Below, one piece after another: positions 11,661 through 23,334 of a stretch of DNA of 64,000 nt; within the stretch, counting starts at the first letter, position 1; every line of letters starts with the position of its first letter. The position numbers and the translations under genes were made by a program. The notes under the pieces were generated by a model, which worked only from the letters and a program-made list of their open reading frames with translations, was not told the origin of the DNA and did no database searches. This DNA is from Stenogyne calaminthoides. Its lineage: Eukaryota; Streptophyta; Magnoliopsida; Lamiales; Lamiaceae. The stretch covers positions 10,926,085-10,990,084 of the forward strand of contig JBBCBC010000033.1 of NCBI GenBank assembly GCA_037126765.1, written 5' to 3'.

Positions 11661-12091
11661 ATTTCAAAATGGTCATTTTTTGTGCACTTTTGGTCCCAAA
11701 CCGTTAAATACTTAACGAAATCCGTTAAGTGCCAAAATTGGAAGGAAACACATTTAGGACAGAATTTTTTGAGGGAAATGACTCCCTTATGGCTATATGT
11801 AGCCCCAAAACCTAAACACCTTTACATTTTGCAAATTTACAACCAAAATCACAAAAAAAATAAACAATTACATGCCTTCATCCTCTTCATCATCAATAAA
11901 AGAACTGTATTTCATATCAAATGCCACCATAATTTCATTACACAATTCCATTACATAATTCCAAAAGACCGAATCAAATGCCCCACATAAAAGCCACCTA
12001 AATATGTTTATCTTACACAAAAACTAGCAATGCTTCACTCAAAACAACACAAAAACCAACATCATTTGCTGTCTAAACACAAAACATAACC

Positions 12092-14549
12092 TTAATTACC
12101 AAAACGACTGACAAAAAGAAGACATACTCTACTTCTTTCCACTTTTTTTTTCTTGGATCCTTTCTCCATTGCAGCCTCCAAGTGTGCCATGGTAACATAT
12201 TTTCTGCTTCCAATTCTTATCACCGGAACACCGGATGATGTTGATGCTGGTGCTCTAATGTTGGCCCTTGGGAACTCAGTGAAAGTCATATGAGGTAGTC
12301 CAACCTGGCCTGTTTGTCTTGGTGGTCTGACACTAGGGGTATATACATTTGTTGCAAGAAAATGTGAAACCAATGCTTCTCCTGCTATATTTTCCTTCAA
12401 GTAAGAAAAATATGAATAGTTAGATTGTCAACAACATTTGGGACAAACTTTAGAACAAAATTTTAAAAAGTCAATCACTTATTTGTTCCAGATTGTCAAA
12501 TACATCAGCAGCCTGATTGCCTTGAAGAGAAGTGTTTTCTGTCCTTGGTTCACTTTCCTAATAACAAGAAAATTTATTAGAACCTAATAAAGTGAGTTTC
12601 CAAAAACTACTTGGAATACTCACTGTAGATGCAAGTTGCGACTCTTGAGTGAATGAAGGAATGTCATCAACCTGTGTCTTTTCCTCCATTAGTTGATTTA
12701 CCTAAAAATGAAAATTTGAAAGTTATAAACTGAAAAATATAGAAAAATAATTCAGAATTTTAAAATAATTACTGACAGTTGCTGGTATGGCTACATCAGC
12801 ATGTGAATTGTCCTAAAAATGACAAATTTGAAAGTTAGAAAAATGACAAAATTTCCTAAAAATGACAACGATTTTAGAATTAAAAAGAAAAAATCTCACC
12901 ATGGGTGCTAAAGCTTGACCAAGCTAAACAATTTTCATATTTCCCCTAAACCCAGCTTGTTTCATATTTCCATGTAAATGTTTCACACAGAACCTATTCT
13001 CACACCCTGGTAAAACACTCTCAAAAGCAGCTAACAACCCTTTTTGTCTATCAGACATAAAGGTATACAATTCCTCTCTCACACAATGTTAAGGTCTTTT
13101 TTCAACAGACCTAGGAACCATGTCCAACTCTCAGTGTTCTCAGTAGTCACTACAGCATAAGCTATGGGAAAAAGTTGGTTATTAGGATCAATAGAAACCG
13201 CAGTTAACAAGACCCCACCACTAGGACCTTTAAGAAAAGTCTCATCCACACCTATGAATGGTCTATACCCTGCTAAAAACCCAAGCTTCAAGGCTTGAAA
13301 ACACATATACAATTTAGGAATCTGTTTTTGCCATCAGAACCTTGATCAACAACAATTTTAACTGTAGACCCTTGATTCCTCTCCCTAAGAGCCCTGCATA
13401 GTCCCAAATCAAGGAGAATTGTTCCTCATTACTACCCTCAATTAATTTCTTTGCCTTATTCTTAGCTCTATAAGCTTGGTACTTAGAGACATGAACGTTA
13501 TTGTCTCTAACCACAGTTCTCCTCCACCCATCTAGATCTTTTTTAGGATCTATCCTAAAATCTTCCACATATCTCTTTGAAAGCCAAGTTGAGGTCATTG
13601 TTATCACATGGTAATTAGGTGCACATGTATGTTCATTGTTTAACTTTCTAATCTGAAAAGTCTCTTCATTTGTTACTTTCAAACAATTTATGAACCAACC
13701 ACAATCTAAACACCTAGCATAAATCCTTCTCTTATCACTTTTTTCTATTTTGATGTTCCTCTTTTCTACTACCCCATGAGACTTAACAGCATCTTTAAAC
13801 AATTGTTTTGAGGAAAAAATTTGCTCAATCATAAAATGAGGTTTGAAAACAGATGAAGAACTAAAAGAATTACTTGGCCCTCCAACAACATTCTCATCCC
13901 CGGAACCCAAATCACTATCAAAATCCTCATCTTCACTATTCTCCATAGCATAATAAGAAGAAAAACTATCTTCACTATCAGTACCCTCAACTTCAACTTT
14001 CCCTAAACCACCCCACTCAACTTCTTTATCTATTGCATCTTCAAATAATAAATCATCCATCTCACTATGTCCACTATCACTCCCCATCTTATAGTCAGTG
14101 TCATTTTCACTAGACTCCCACTCATAATTATCTAAATTATTAATAATATCTTCGGTTGACTTATCAGGTACATTTTTTCCCTTATCCCCACCACAAACCT
14201 TTTCTTTCCCCTTCCCTTCACTAGGCTTCTCTCTCCCATCATCATCAAGATTCTCTTTCTCCTTCCCATCATCACTAACCTTCTCTTTACCCTTTCCCTT
14301 AACACTAAGTCTCTCACCTTCAACATACAAATGAGCATCAAGGGTCTTAACATTAAGACTTAAATACACTTCTAAGGCACAGAGGATTGGCCACAATTGA
14401 TTAGAATCATTTGACCTATAAAACTTTTTAGGCCCCTTATACCCTAGTTGTGCAATTAAATTGTTAAGTACTTCGTTTGTAATGCCAATCACATTAACAT
14501 AGTCAAAGATACTCACTGTACCTCCCTCATATTTAATGTGGTCACCAAC
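12092..14549 (-). pseudogene. MULE transposase, main portion
   Basis: The minus-strand frame from 14549 enters a plant-specific N-terminal domain (VSIFDYVNVIGITNEVLNNL). It is followed by a long Lys/Glu-rich and Asp/Ser-rich acidic linker (residues roughly 80-220). Then comes a MuDR-type DNA-binding domain (IFSSKQLFKDAVKSH, RIYARCLDCGWF, LNNEHTC). After a stop near 13314 the DDE transposase domain is seen (FIGVDETFLKG, LFPIAYAVVTTENTESWTWF), then, after a frame slip at about 13079, MSDRQKGLLAAFE and RFCVKHLHGNMKQAGFRG. The second half of the DDE domain and the SWIM zinc finger are not visible. Short exon-like pieces at 12480-12700 and a C-terminal ORF at 12092-12400 follow. Confidence 0.85.
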
Positions 14550-16614
14550 TGTTGGTCCCGGTGCAAACGAGTCTTACACGTGTATGGGGGGGAATACACG
14601 TGTTCAGTGTTTTTTTTTAAAACTTTTCTTTTACTGAGGCCAGCTTGAGTCAGATAATCCTGAAGATTAGAACCTGAGAAGCACAAATCACTCTGAGTCA
14701 AAGTCTCATCGAGATGGTGATCCCGAAGTCGCTTTCGAAACCTCAGATAATCCCAACTGAGTCCTGATTTTTCAGAGATCCTGAGTTGCTTGGATCAGAT
14801 AACTAACTTACTGAACCCTCAGAAGAGTAAGTTCAGTTTGGTAACTATCTGTTCTAGCTACTCAGATGTGCGGAATGGTTGGCCCTTTAGTTTATACTCG
14901 TTTTAAGCTTTGCTGAAAACCTTCCTTTAATGGAATAGTGATTAGGCTGTGATTCAATTATATGCAACTTCCAGTGGATTGATCCCAACTGAAATCTCAG
15001 TGAAAATATGCTTTCAAACTCAGTGATGCAACAGTTAAGCACAGATAAGGAAAGCAATAAACAAACGGCAATTATAGTGGTTCGAGAGACTCAAGCTCCC
15101 TCGTCCCTCTCTCTCGATCCTCGAGAGAAATTCACTAATCACTTCACGAGCTTTCGACTACCTCGCGTAGTTTACTTACTCAACTTCGGCTCGAGCTTTT
15201 ACGACTACTCCACGTAGTTTACTTACTCAACCCGACCTTGAGCTTTACGACTACCTCCGTAGTTTACTTACTCAAACACAAACAAGCTTTTCGGACCTCT
15301 GCAGCTTACTAACTTCTCCTCTAGAGCTTTCTGACTACTCCGCGTAGTTTACTAACTCTTTACAACTCTTTTCACCAACAAACACACTCCAACTACCTTC
15401 TCAAGGGTTTGGGGTTTCTCGGTTGGTTTCCAACTAGGATGAGATATCCTTTATAATGAAGTACAATGCAAAGGCTAGGATATCTCGACTAAGCTTCGGA
15501 TATATCTTATCAAGCTAGGCTTAGTATAGTGAGCTCTCTTCAATATAAAAGCACTTGGGAAATTCTAAGTTTTTCGAGTGCTTTAACTTTTCGATAATAA
15601 GTTTGAGCTCTTGAGTTGCTTACAAATTTCCCGTAACCTTACAATGTAAAGGGTCACAAGTATTTATAGGCATACACCAAGGTCACTCTTGAAAAACTAT
15701 CCGTTGGAGGAGATAGCTTCGTGAGTTTCCTCTTATGGTGTGTGAGGAACGGCTATATTTAGGGTTTGAAACTCCCTAACACGTTTTAGGCAATAGCCTT
15801 TCATGTAGCCGGTCTTCACTTTTTGCAGTCTGGAACTTTTGTACTTCTGACATCTTTTTCAAATGACACATCCTTTGTCGATTGTCGTATGGTGCGATGT
15901 TGTCTTCCTCTTTTTTGGCTTTTTGTCTCCAGTTAAAGGTAGACACCTTCAACGACTCTTTTGGTTACAAACTCTGAGTTGATATAACCTTAACAACACT
16001 TTGACTTAGTTCCTTTTGTCTGCATTTGAATGTCTTGACAAATATCTATTTTTCTAAGGAATCGCGATCTTACCGATATTGCATCCGCCGGATAGATATT
16101 CTCGATTGCCTCGGAACATTGAGTTTATCTTGAGCATTGATACATTCTTGAGTCTTGATAATTCGTGCCTTGATATTCTTGATCTTGATTCTTGATCTTA
16201 CGTGTCTTGAGTCTTCGTGGTCTTACGAGTCTTGGCGTCTTACGAGTCTTGAGTCTTGAGTCTTCTGAGTCTTCACAGATATACTAAGCGATATCTTGAA
16301 TCTTCATCTTTGAGTCTTGATTCTTGATTTCATCTTGAGTCTTGATTTCACCTGAGTCTTGATTCTCGGTTTCTCCTTTGAGTCTTGAAACTTGGTTTCA
16401 TCTTTGAAACTTGGTTTCTTGAAAAATATCTTGAGTCTTGAATCTTGAGATCTAATCGATCTATATCTGCTGACTATACATTTTGTAGATATCATCCTGA
16501 ATACTATAAAACTGAATCCTGACTCAACTATCAAGATTATCCTGAACATGTCATACTCAGAGGTTTTGGGATCTAATCAAAATCATATATCTTTATTAAA
16601 TTCATCTCCCAACA
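14550..16614 (-). repeat. 3' LTR of the Sirevirus-like element
   Basis: This is the LTR next to the polypurine tract. A minus-strand TATA box (CTATAAATA) is at 15661-15669. Between about 15138 and 15360 there are four to five tandem subrepeats of about 45-50 bp, each carrying GAGCTTT…ACGACTAC…GTAGTTTACT. A CTTGAGTCTTGA-rich low-complexity stretch spans 16120-16470. Confidence 0.92.
16120..16470. repeat. CTTGAGT-type simple-sequence region inside the LTR
   Basis: The words CTTGAGT, CTTGATT and CTTACGAGT recur many times with irregular spacing. The matching region of the other LTR (about 24900-25250) is built the same way. It lies downstream of the TATA box in the transcribed sense. Confidence 0.75.
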
Positions 16615-16628
16615 ATTTCCCCCTTTTT
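16615..16628 (-). other. Polypurine tract of the Sirevirus-like element
   Basis: On the minus strand AAAAAGGGGGAAAT directly precedes the LTR start TGTTGGGAG. It follows GGCATCATC, a phrase often seen upstream of this tract in Sirevirus-type elements (established knowledge). Confidence 0.88.
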
Positions 16629-17129
16629 GATGATGCCAAAACCTATCTTGTTACAACCATATAACCTAAATTCAGGTTTCAGTTTATCCTATTACAAGAT
16701 TGGTTTCTGAACAGAGAATCTCCCAACAATTTCTGAGAGTCTCCCAATAATTAATCATTCAACAATTTCTTCAGTAATGAATCTCTCAATGGATTCATCA
16801 CCAAATACTTATAAACAATTTCCCAAAAACAATTAATTCAGAGACATCATTCAGCATATCAAAAGTAAAAGACATGTAAATAAGATAATGAGATATTATC
16901 TTTTGAGCACAAATGATAAATTTTCATTGATGATGAGTAGACTGTTACAGGTTACAATGAAATTTATCAGAACAAAAATAAAAGACAAAAAGATAGAAAA
17001 ATTACAAGTGTCTTCAGGTAAGTCTTCAGTCTTCATATTTGGCTCTTCAGTCTTCTGCTCTTCAGTTTGCATCCTCTTCAATTTCATCAGCGGGCACTTC
17101 CAGGTTGAACATTCCGAAATACCTCTTCT

Positions 17130-18593
17130 TCAGAGCATTTCTTTCCTTGATGATATCGGATTTGTTCCTGTTAGACCTAACTGTCCAGCATATTGAGCAA
17201 TTTCTTGAGTGATGGCTTTTTCATTCACCAGGCCATTTTCAAGTCTTGGAGGAGGGTATGTATATGGACCGGGGGCTACTATATGCACCTTTCCTTCATC
17301 CGTAAGGTTTATCCAGCTTTGGAGATATTTAGGATAGAAGGTTAAAGCTTCATTTGGATCTGAGCTTTCCCCTTTCCATTCTCTGAGCACTTCATAGTAG
17401 AACCAGAAGGTTCTCTTGACCTCTTCCCAACTATCATTGAATTGGATGGGCATCCACTTGTCAATGTGTGGCATTTTAGTGCTTGTGAAGTCCCTCTCCG
17501 TTTGCTCGCAAACTTTTTGTATCCACTCCTTCACTTCTGCTCTTCATCTATTTTCTTTCCCCGATCACAGCACGCTCGCTTTTGAGGCAAAAGCGTGACT
17601 TTCTTAGCTTGTTCTATCTGGAGTGTCTTCAGAGCATTCCTGGTGTTGAAGACTTTCTTCCGAGGTTGACTGCGAGACTCTTCTAATTCTCAATCAACTT
17701 CCTTTGCCTTTGGCTTAGAAGCCTTAGCAAGACGCTTGCTCTCGGGTTCAACAATGCCCAAGACTTTCCTCTTCATAAGCAATTCAAAAGAACTGGCTTG
17801 TTCCAACCTTAGCTCTAGCCTTTTCGGTTTCTCTCTTGCAACATCAAGCATAGTTTCCTCAGAAACCTGAGTGTAGATCGGCTTCTCCACCTTACTGAAC
17901 TTCATCTTGTCAGTAGCTTCGACTTCCTTCAAGGCTTTAGATAAGCTATACATTTCAACTTCTTTTTGTGCCTTTTTCTCCAAAGTACGTGCCAATAACT
18001 TCCTGAAGTCTTTCCCCCTTCTTGGCACCGTAATTTGGAAGAAGTCTGGAGAGTGTTGTGTCCATGTGATATTGCTCTTTGCTTACACAACGCACCTCTC
18101 CTGCTAACTGATCTTGTTCATCTTCCAGCCTTCTGAGGTGGTTTTTAGCCATAGAGAACTCTTCAGAAAGATGGGCAAACTGGCCAGAGAGAGCATCTTT
18201 AAACATCTCTGTCATCTTGGTCATGAGCATTGAGCTCATTTCCTCAACAGCAGACTTGATCAGCACTTCATTCTTCTCTGTCAATTTCACCTCTAGAAAC
18301 TCAGTATTCTCTTGGTTCTTCTGTTTAAGTTCAGCACTCAGCTCAACCTTGACTCCCTCCAGCTTCTCATTCAGCTTGTCTTCCATGGAGGTCATCTTTG
18401 AGGTCAGAGAGTCTTGGAGTTGCACCAGTTCTGAAGATGAACTCAGATTCTCCATCTTCTGAGTTTGGCTGGCCAATGTCTCTTCCATCTGATCGATTTT
18501 GTTCATCATTGGCTCAACCTTCTCAAGCTTCTCCATCAAGGGAGTGAGGTCAATCTCAGGAACATTACGCACCTTACATCTTTGATTGATCAT
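17130..18593 (-). pseudogene. Accessory ORF of the Sirevirus-like element, C-terminal coiled-coil part
   Basis: The frame from 18593 begins MINQRCKVRN and is almost entirely helical with a heptad pattern (LMEKLEKVEPMMNKIDQMEE, LQDSLTSKMTSMEDKLNEKL, LRRLEDEQDQLAGEV), so a long coiled coil is likely. It slips frame near 18000 into a Lys-rich stretch (RKLLARTLEKKAQKEVEMYS). It then slips again into a distinct C-terminal block at 17534-17130 (EVKRTFWFYYEVLREWKG, IVAPGPYTYPPPRLENG). I see no signal peptide or membrane span, so an envelope role is not supported. It lies between the pol remnant and the 3' LTR, where Sireviruses carry extra ORFs. Function unknown. Confidence 0.65.
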
Positions 18594-19537
18594 CTGAGGT
18601 TGAACCTAACTTTGAGGGTGTCTGCGCACTGAGCATCGGCTTCATCCGAGCTCCGGTCTCAAGTGAGCCTCGGTCGTACATCGAGACAATTGAGTTAAAG
18701 ATAGAACTTTTCGATTAACTTTGGCATAATTGTTAATAGTGCAAAAAATTACGAAAGTCTAACTTCGATCCGAGGTTGAATGATTCGGGTTGATCGGCCT
18801 GACAAGAAGTTTCCTTCTCCATCTCGAGGCCCGATCCTCGGCATCTCCTGTTGGTCCCCATCTTGAAATTTGTCTCTGCTTTGCTAGGGACACCAACCCG
18901 ATAGCTCTTTCTCGGCTATCTTCTTACGAACCACTCATCAAAATCGGAAATTTTCATCGAGCTTTGTCTTCTGAAACACGAGAACTTCGGTCGGGAAGGT
19001 TGTCTCCTCATTCCACCGGTCTTCCCCTCTGAAAAGCAATGTTAAGCATCTCCGGGAAGAGTCGATTGAGGATGAAAATCATAAATCATAATCTGAAGAA
19101 GATATCTTGCAGATCGAGGTATGAATTTGAGCTTCGGGTAGCGGTCAAGGATGAACCGTTCCCCCTTGCTCCTCCACTTTCGGTTTCTTGACTTCACCCT
19201 TGTTCCATCTCGGGCTATCTGGTTCAATCGAAACATCGGTGAAGGATCAAAAGTAGATCACTTTCGGGAGCTCATCAAAATAAGCCGCTCTGAGTCTCAA
19301 GAAGATCGAATGTTGTGCGATCCAGTCCTCGGTTTGCATCGAGTAGGTTCGGGGGCTGGTGGCGCGTCCTCAGATTGACTCTGAGTTGGCTCTTCTGTCT
19401 GAGCCGACACATATTTGGTAGGAATCTCACGAGGCTGAGTTCCTTTAAAAATTTCGAGAAATTTTATCCGAACCGAGCGATGTCTCAAGCACCTCGGAGA
19501 AGACACACGCTCCTCGATCCGTTCTGTGCCTTAGAGA
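18594..19537 (-). other. Degenerate middle part of the accessory region
   Basis: No long frame is open. Short minus-strand pieces (EIPTKYVSAQTEEPTQSQSE near 19410) look like a low-complexity Glu/Gln/Pro/Ser linker between the two better preserved parts. The DNA is unusually rich in TCGG/CGAG words compared with its surroundings. Confidence 0.5.
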
Positions 19538-20586
19538 TAACTTTGAGCTAAGACTTGTAATGGCGAATCGTCGGCGGTTTGGCTCTCGGGTTGAATCTCT
19601 TGAGAATCATCGCCATCTTCATCGGTGAGAACCACCAATCTTCTGCGCTTTGGAGCAAGGTTCTTCTGCTTCATCAATTTTACACCCTGCTCCTTCTTCG
19701 CCTCCAACAAAACCTTCCCCCTGGTTTGTTGGGTCTCTTCAGCAGCAGTAGCTCTTGGTGATTCTGCTTTCTTTTCTTTCTTTCCTCTGATGACCTATTT
19801 CTTTACAGCAATGGGCTTGAAGAGCACCTTGGATTTAGGGAATGGGGTCGAATTGGTGAAGATGTCCTCCTCCTCTCTGCACATCTCCAAAATGAATGCT
19901 ATTTTGGTGGAATGGTGGATCTTGCCTTTGATCGAGATAGCCCCGTCCTTCTCCCTTTTTACGACCTTGGCTTGTTCACTCACTGTCTGAATCAAGAATC
20001 TGAGCCAGTTGAAGTCGATGGTGGGTGAAGCCTTGATCGCCACCATTAATCTGAGCTTCGGGGTACTAATCTGCTCAAAACTCCCCGAATGACTCATGAT
20101 GCATTTGCTCACAATATCTAACAAAACTCTATATTGTGGCTTCAAATGCCTTTTATGCAGTGTAGCCTCAAATTTTACAGGATTCTCAGCAATCCTATCT
20201 AAATACTCCTGCTCTCTACCCAACATATACACAGCAGGATCCTCTCCACTATCACAAAGCTCAAAAACATCGTTTAAATTCTTCGGAATAATATATAATT
20301 CCCTTTCAAAATCGATGTATTTGGACGAATGTTCTAAATGTGATACAGTAATCTCAGAATGCATACCATCCTCTTCATCTATCTTCATATTACAGATGAA
20401 CTCGATTACCTCTTTCGCGTATTCTTGGTCCGATCGGCTTGCGACGAGATGAGTGAGCTTGGCCAAACGGATCATATGGAGAGCCTCCTCTTCTGGTTTG
20501 GAGTTGGTTGTGCTATTGAGCGAGACAACGAACTCGTACCAAGGTTTGTTGGTTTCGGCTAATTTATCGAAAATGGTAGGAGCCAT
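19538..20586 (-). pseudogene. Accessory ORF of the Sirevirus-like element, N-terminal domain
   Basis: The frame starts MAPTIFDKLAETNKPWYEF at 20586 and stays open for 263 codons to a TAG at 19795-19797. It continues in the same frame for about 85 more codons (RGKKEKKAESP, then LAPKRRRLVVLTDEDGDD), ending with TAA. The domain is mostly helical and includes KRHLKPQYRVLLDIVSKCIM and LMVAIKASPTIDFNWLRFLI. This resembles the 'putative plant transposon protein' type domain (motif-level inference, not searched). PKRRR could be a nuclear localisation signal. The TAG sits where a CAG would keep the frame, consistent with a C-to-T change at a CHG site. Role unknown. Confidence 0.7.
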
Positions 20587-21205
20587 TTGAGAGATTGAAG
20601 ATTTAGGGTTTAGATTTTTCTGGGCAAAGGGGATTTTCTTGCAGAGGATTTTGGGAACGAAGAGTTTGATAAAATTGGGCTTGAATGGCTTCTTGGGGAA
20701 TATATAGTTTGGAGATCATGGGAATTCGCGTTGGTTAGGTGAAAAGCAACAGTTGAGATTAATCTCCGATTAATCGGGTATGCGAACAGTCGATCTTCCG
20801 AAAAGTAAGCCGCCAAAATATCCTCATTGGTCATTAATGTAACAGAGCATTAAATGACTGTTGACCTTCTTCGGAATTTCAAAAGATCCCGCCCAAAAAC
20901 ATTCCTTAGGTGTTTTGTATTTATTGCAAATGATTACTGAGCTTCATTTAAGCAATAAATGAGTCGCATGAATCATTACTTCTTCAGACTAATTTCTCTC
21001 TATCAGTCTTACTGAGTACTGACCTTGATAAAATGTCAGTATAATACTGAGTACTGAATGGGTTCAGTATACTACTGAGTACTGACCTTCAGTAAATCTG
21101 AGTTTCCTGAGACTCAGTTCAGTATTTCCATTTTATCCTGAGTTTCTCAGTAGGATTCTGAGAAAACTTCATGCATCTGAAAACCTTCAATTTTTCAGAT
21201 TTACT

Positions 21206-21388
21206 CTATACACCTGGATCTAACATCCCTAATTCAACTGAAAGTTCCTGAAATCTTGATTCAGCCAAAGGTTTAGTCAAGATATCAGCTCTCTGCTTAT
21301 CAGTATGAATTTTCGCCATCCTTATGTCCTTTTTCAATATGATCTCTGATGAAGTTCCTTCTTCAGTCTGATTTCTCCTGAAGTCCAT
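21206..21388 (-). pseudogene. Copia RNase H C-terminal remnant
   Basis: The frame reads IRMAKIHTDKQRADILTKPL then RFQELSVELGML. The ADILTKPL motif marks the end of pol in Ty1/copia elements. Nothing of RT or integrase precedes it: about 100 bp upstream the sequence is already the gag-pol linker. This is therefore the 3' edge of an internal deletion. Confidence 0.88.
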
Positions 21389-21493
21389 GAAGGAAATTCA
21401 TCTTCCAACAATGACATCTCAGATCTTCTTTCAACAAGGCTAATGATGTCTTCATTCAGTTCAGTGCCCTTTTCTGTTTACCTGAAAAATAGA

Positions 21494-21838
21494 TTAGATC
21501 TGTGGTACCCATTTGGTATAGGGTCCTATCTGGTTAGCTGTACCTTTTGGAATCCAAATCTGCCTAACAACTCTAATCACTTTAGAGTGGCTGATCTGTC
21601 TTCCATAAACATCTACATACACATTTACTACTCTGGGTGCCTTAGCAGTTTCCTGTGTATGAGTGCTAGCCTTAGCATGAACATGGGCTTTTGAATTCTT
21701 CTTTGGTTCAGACCTTTTGTTCATTTGCTTTGGCTTCTGTGCAGCTGGTCTAAATCTTTGTTGACTCGGGTTCAGATAACTTTTACCCTTAGGCAAGTGG
21801 GGTTCAGGTTGTATGTACTGAAATTTGGGTCTTTTCAA
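21494..21838 (-). pseudogene. Gag-pol linker of the Sirevirus-like element
   Basis: A basic, Lys/Pro/Gln-rich frame ends in RQIWIPKGTANQIGPYTKWV. The W-x-P-K…GP…KWVP phrase is typical of the stretch before protease/integrase in Sirevirus-type copia elements (established knowledge). Here it ends at a stop and is followed by the RNase H tail, so the enzymatic domains are deleted. Confidence 0.75.
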
Positions 21839-22274
21839 TTATATCTGAGGACTTGGTTTCTTGATTGAGAATATCTCTCTTTGAGTGTTTTCTCTTTGAA
21901 GATTCATCTGATGGTTCAGTGTAGATCCTTTCAGGTTTGCATTCTTAGCCTGAGGCTTTGAAGTACTTGCCTGAAATTTTCAAACTGAGTGCTTAGGTTT
22001 TCTAGCCTTCAACTGAGGTTTGGGCTTTCCTACCTGATCATTCAGTTTTACTGAAACCATGGGTCATTTTTCCTTGTCTACAACCTTGGGCATTTCTTCA
22101 GTTTGAAGTGTGGGTGCCACTGGTTTTACAAAGATTGTCTTCTTGCTACTTGATGCAGATTGAGATGACCTTGTGAGGTTCCCCACGGAATGTATCCCAA
22201 TCCAGATTTTATAGTGGCGGATCTCTGGTAACTCTGAATTTCATCTATTACTTTAAATGCGAGATTCAATAGAG

Positions 22275-23140
22275 TTAACTTCTTACGTGCAGACTATCCT
22301 CACAGATTCTGTGTAGAGTTTCATGCTTCTCGAGAGAGAGGTCATTGAATTTAGTTCGATCAATTTGAATCTCTTGATTGGATTTCTCTAGCTTTTCAGT
22401 TAGAGTCACTATCAACTTTTCTTTTTCTGAGAGTTGTACTTTCAGAACATCCAGTTCATCAGTAGCTCCCATTAATTGAGAAGTGATCTCAGTTTTGCTA
22501 GAGTCTTTCCATTTTAGATTTTCACCTTTGCCGGTTCCTTTATTTCGCTTTCGAGTTTCATTTAGCGGTTCTTGTAAAACAAACATAGTCCTTCATCGAT
22601 TCTCAAAAAGAATCCATCAGTCAAATTATTTGTTTTAGTTGAACTTGACAACTCTTGTGCTAGTGTAGGAGCAACAACAGAGATAGAAGAACTTACCTCT
22701 CCTACAGCTATGAGACAGATGTCATCACTGTCACTTTCTGAGCATATCTCTTCTGAGGAGCTGGAACTTTCTTCAGACTCCTTTTCTTCCTTAGCAATCT
22801 CAGCAAGTGTATCCCATATTTCCTTTGAATTCTCACAATGAGAGATCTTCCTCATAACACCATCATCAATAGTGTTATATATTGTATCTTTGGCAATATA
22901 GTCAAGATTGACTAACTTTCTCGATCGGGGAGTAAGTTGATCATCTGACTTTGGCAATTCAGTCCTGGAATCATTTCTCTCATCTTCTGTAACTCTGGGA
23001 TTCACAATATTGAATTGGAATGGTCCTTCAGTAACCACTCTCCACATTCTATCATGCTTAGAATACAAATGAGCCTGCATTCTTAATTTCCACAAATCAT
23101 ATTTCTCAACTGAGAACATTGTAAGCTTCGTAGAAGGCAT
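22275..23140 (-). pseudogene. Gag of the Sirevirus-like element
   Basis: It starts MPSTKLTMFSVEKYDLWKLR at 23140, about 180 bp after the PBS. The N-terminal part has the copia gag look (YDLWKLRMQAHLYSKHDRMW; ENSKEIWDTLAEIAKEE). Then the frame enters a Ser/Glu/Asp-rich stretch (ESEESSSSSEEICSESDSDD). The second frame, 22586-22275, gives a short coiled-coil part (DVLKVQLSEKEKLIVTLTEK). The middle of gag (core helices between QMKDS and the zinc knuckle) is not seen, so gag too is shortened. No zinc knuckle was found. Confidence 0.78.
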
Positions 23141-23320
23141 GATGTCTGAGATTTATAAAATTTAAGCAATTATTTATGTTTAGAAAACCACGGGAGTCTA
23201 AGCAATTTAGACTTTGGTCAACAAGACTAGTGGTCAAGTGAACCACTGTAGAGATGGGGTTTTAAAAATTTGGATCAGTCCAGGTGATCACTTTTCAAAT
23301 TAGTGATCTTTTGAACTCCC

Positions 23321-23332
23321 GCTCTGATACCA
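23321..23332 (-). other. Primer-binding site, initiator Met tRNA type
   Basis: On the minus strand TGGTATCAGAGC follows two bases after the LTR end (CCAACA, AG). This is the standard plant copia primer-binding site. Confidence 0.92.
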
Positions 23333-23334
23333 CT

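Noticed and set aside
15138..15360. Regular repeats in the Sirevirus LTR considered as a CRISPR-like array
   Set aside because: Units are imperfect, directly adjacent LTR subrepeats in a plant retrotransposon, duplicated in the other LTR.
17130..20586. Accessory frame as an envelope glycoprotein
   Set aside because: No signal peptide, no membrane span and no cysteine-rich ectodomain pattern are visible.
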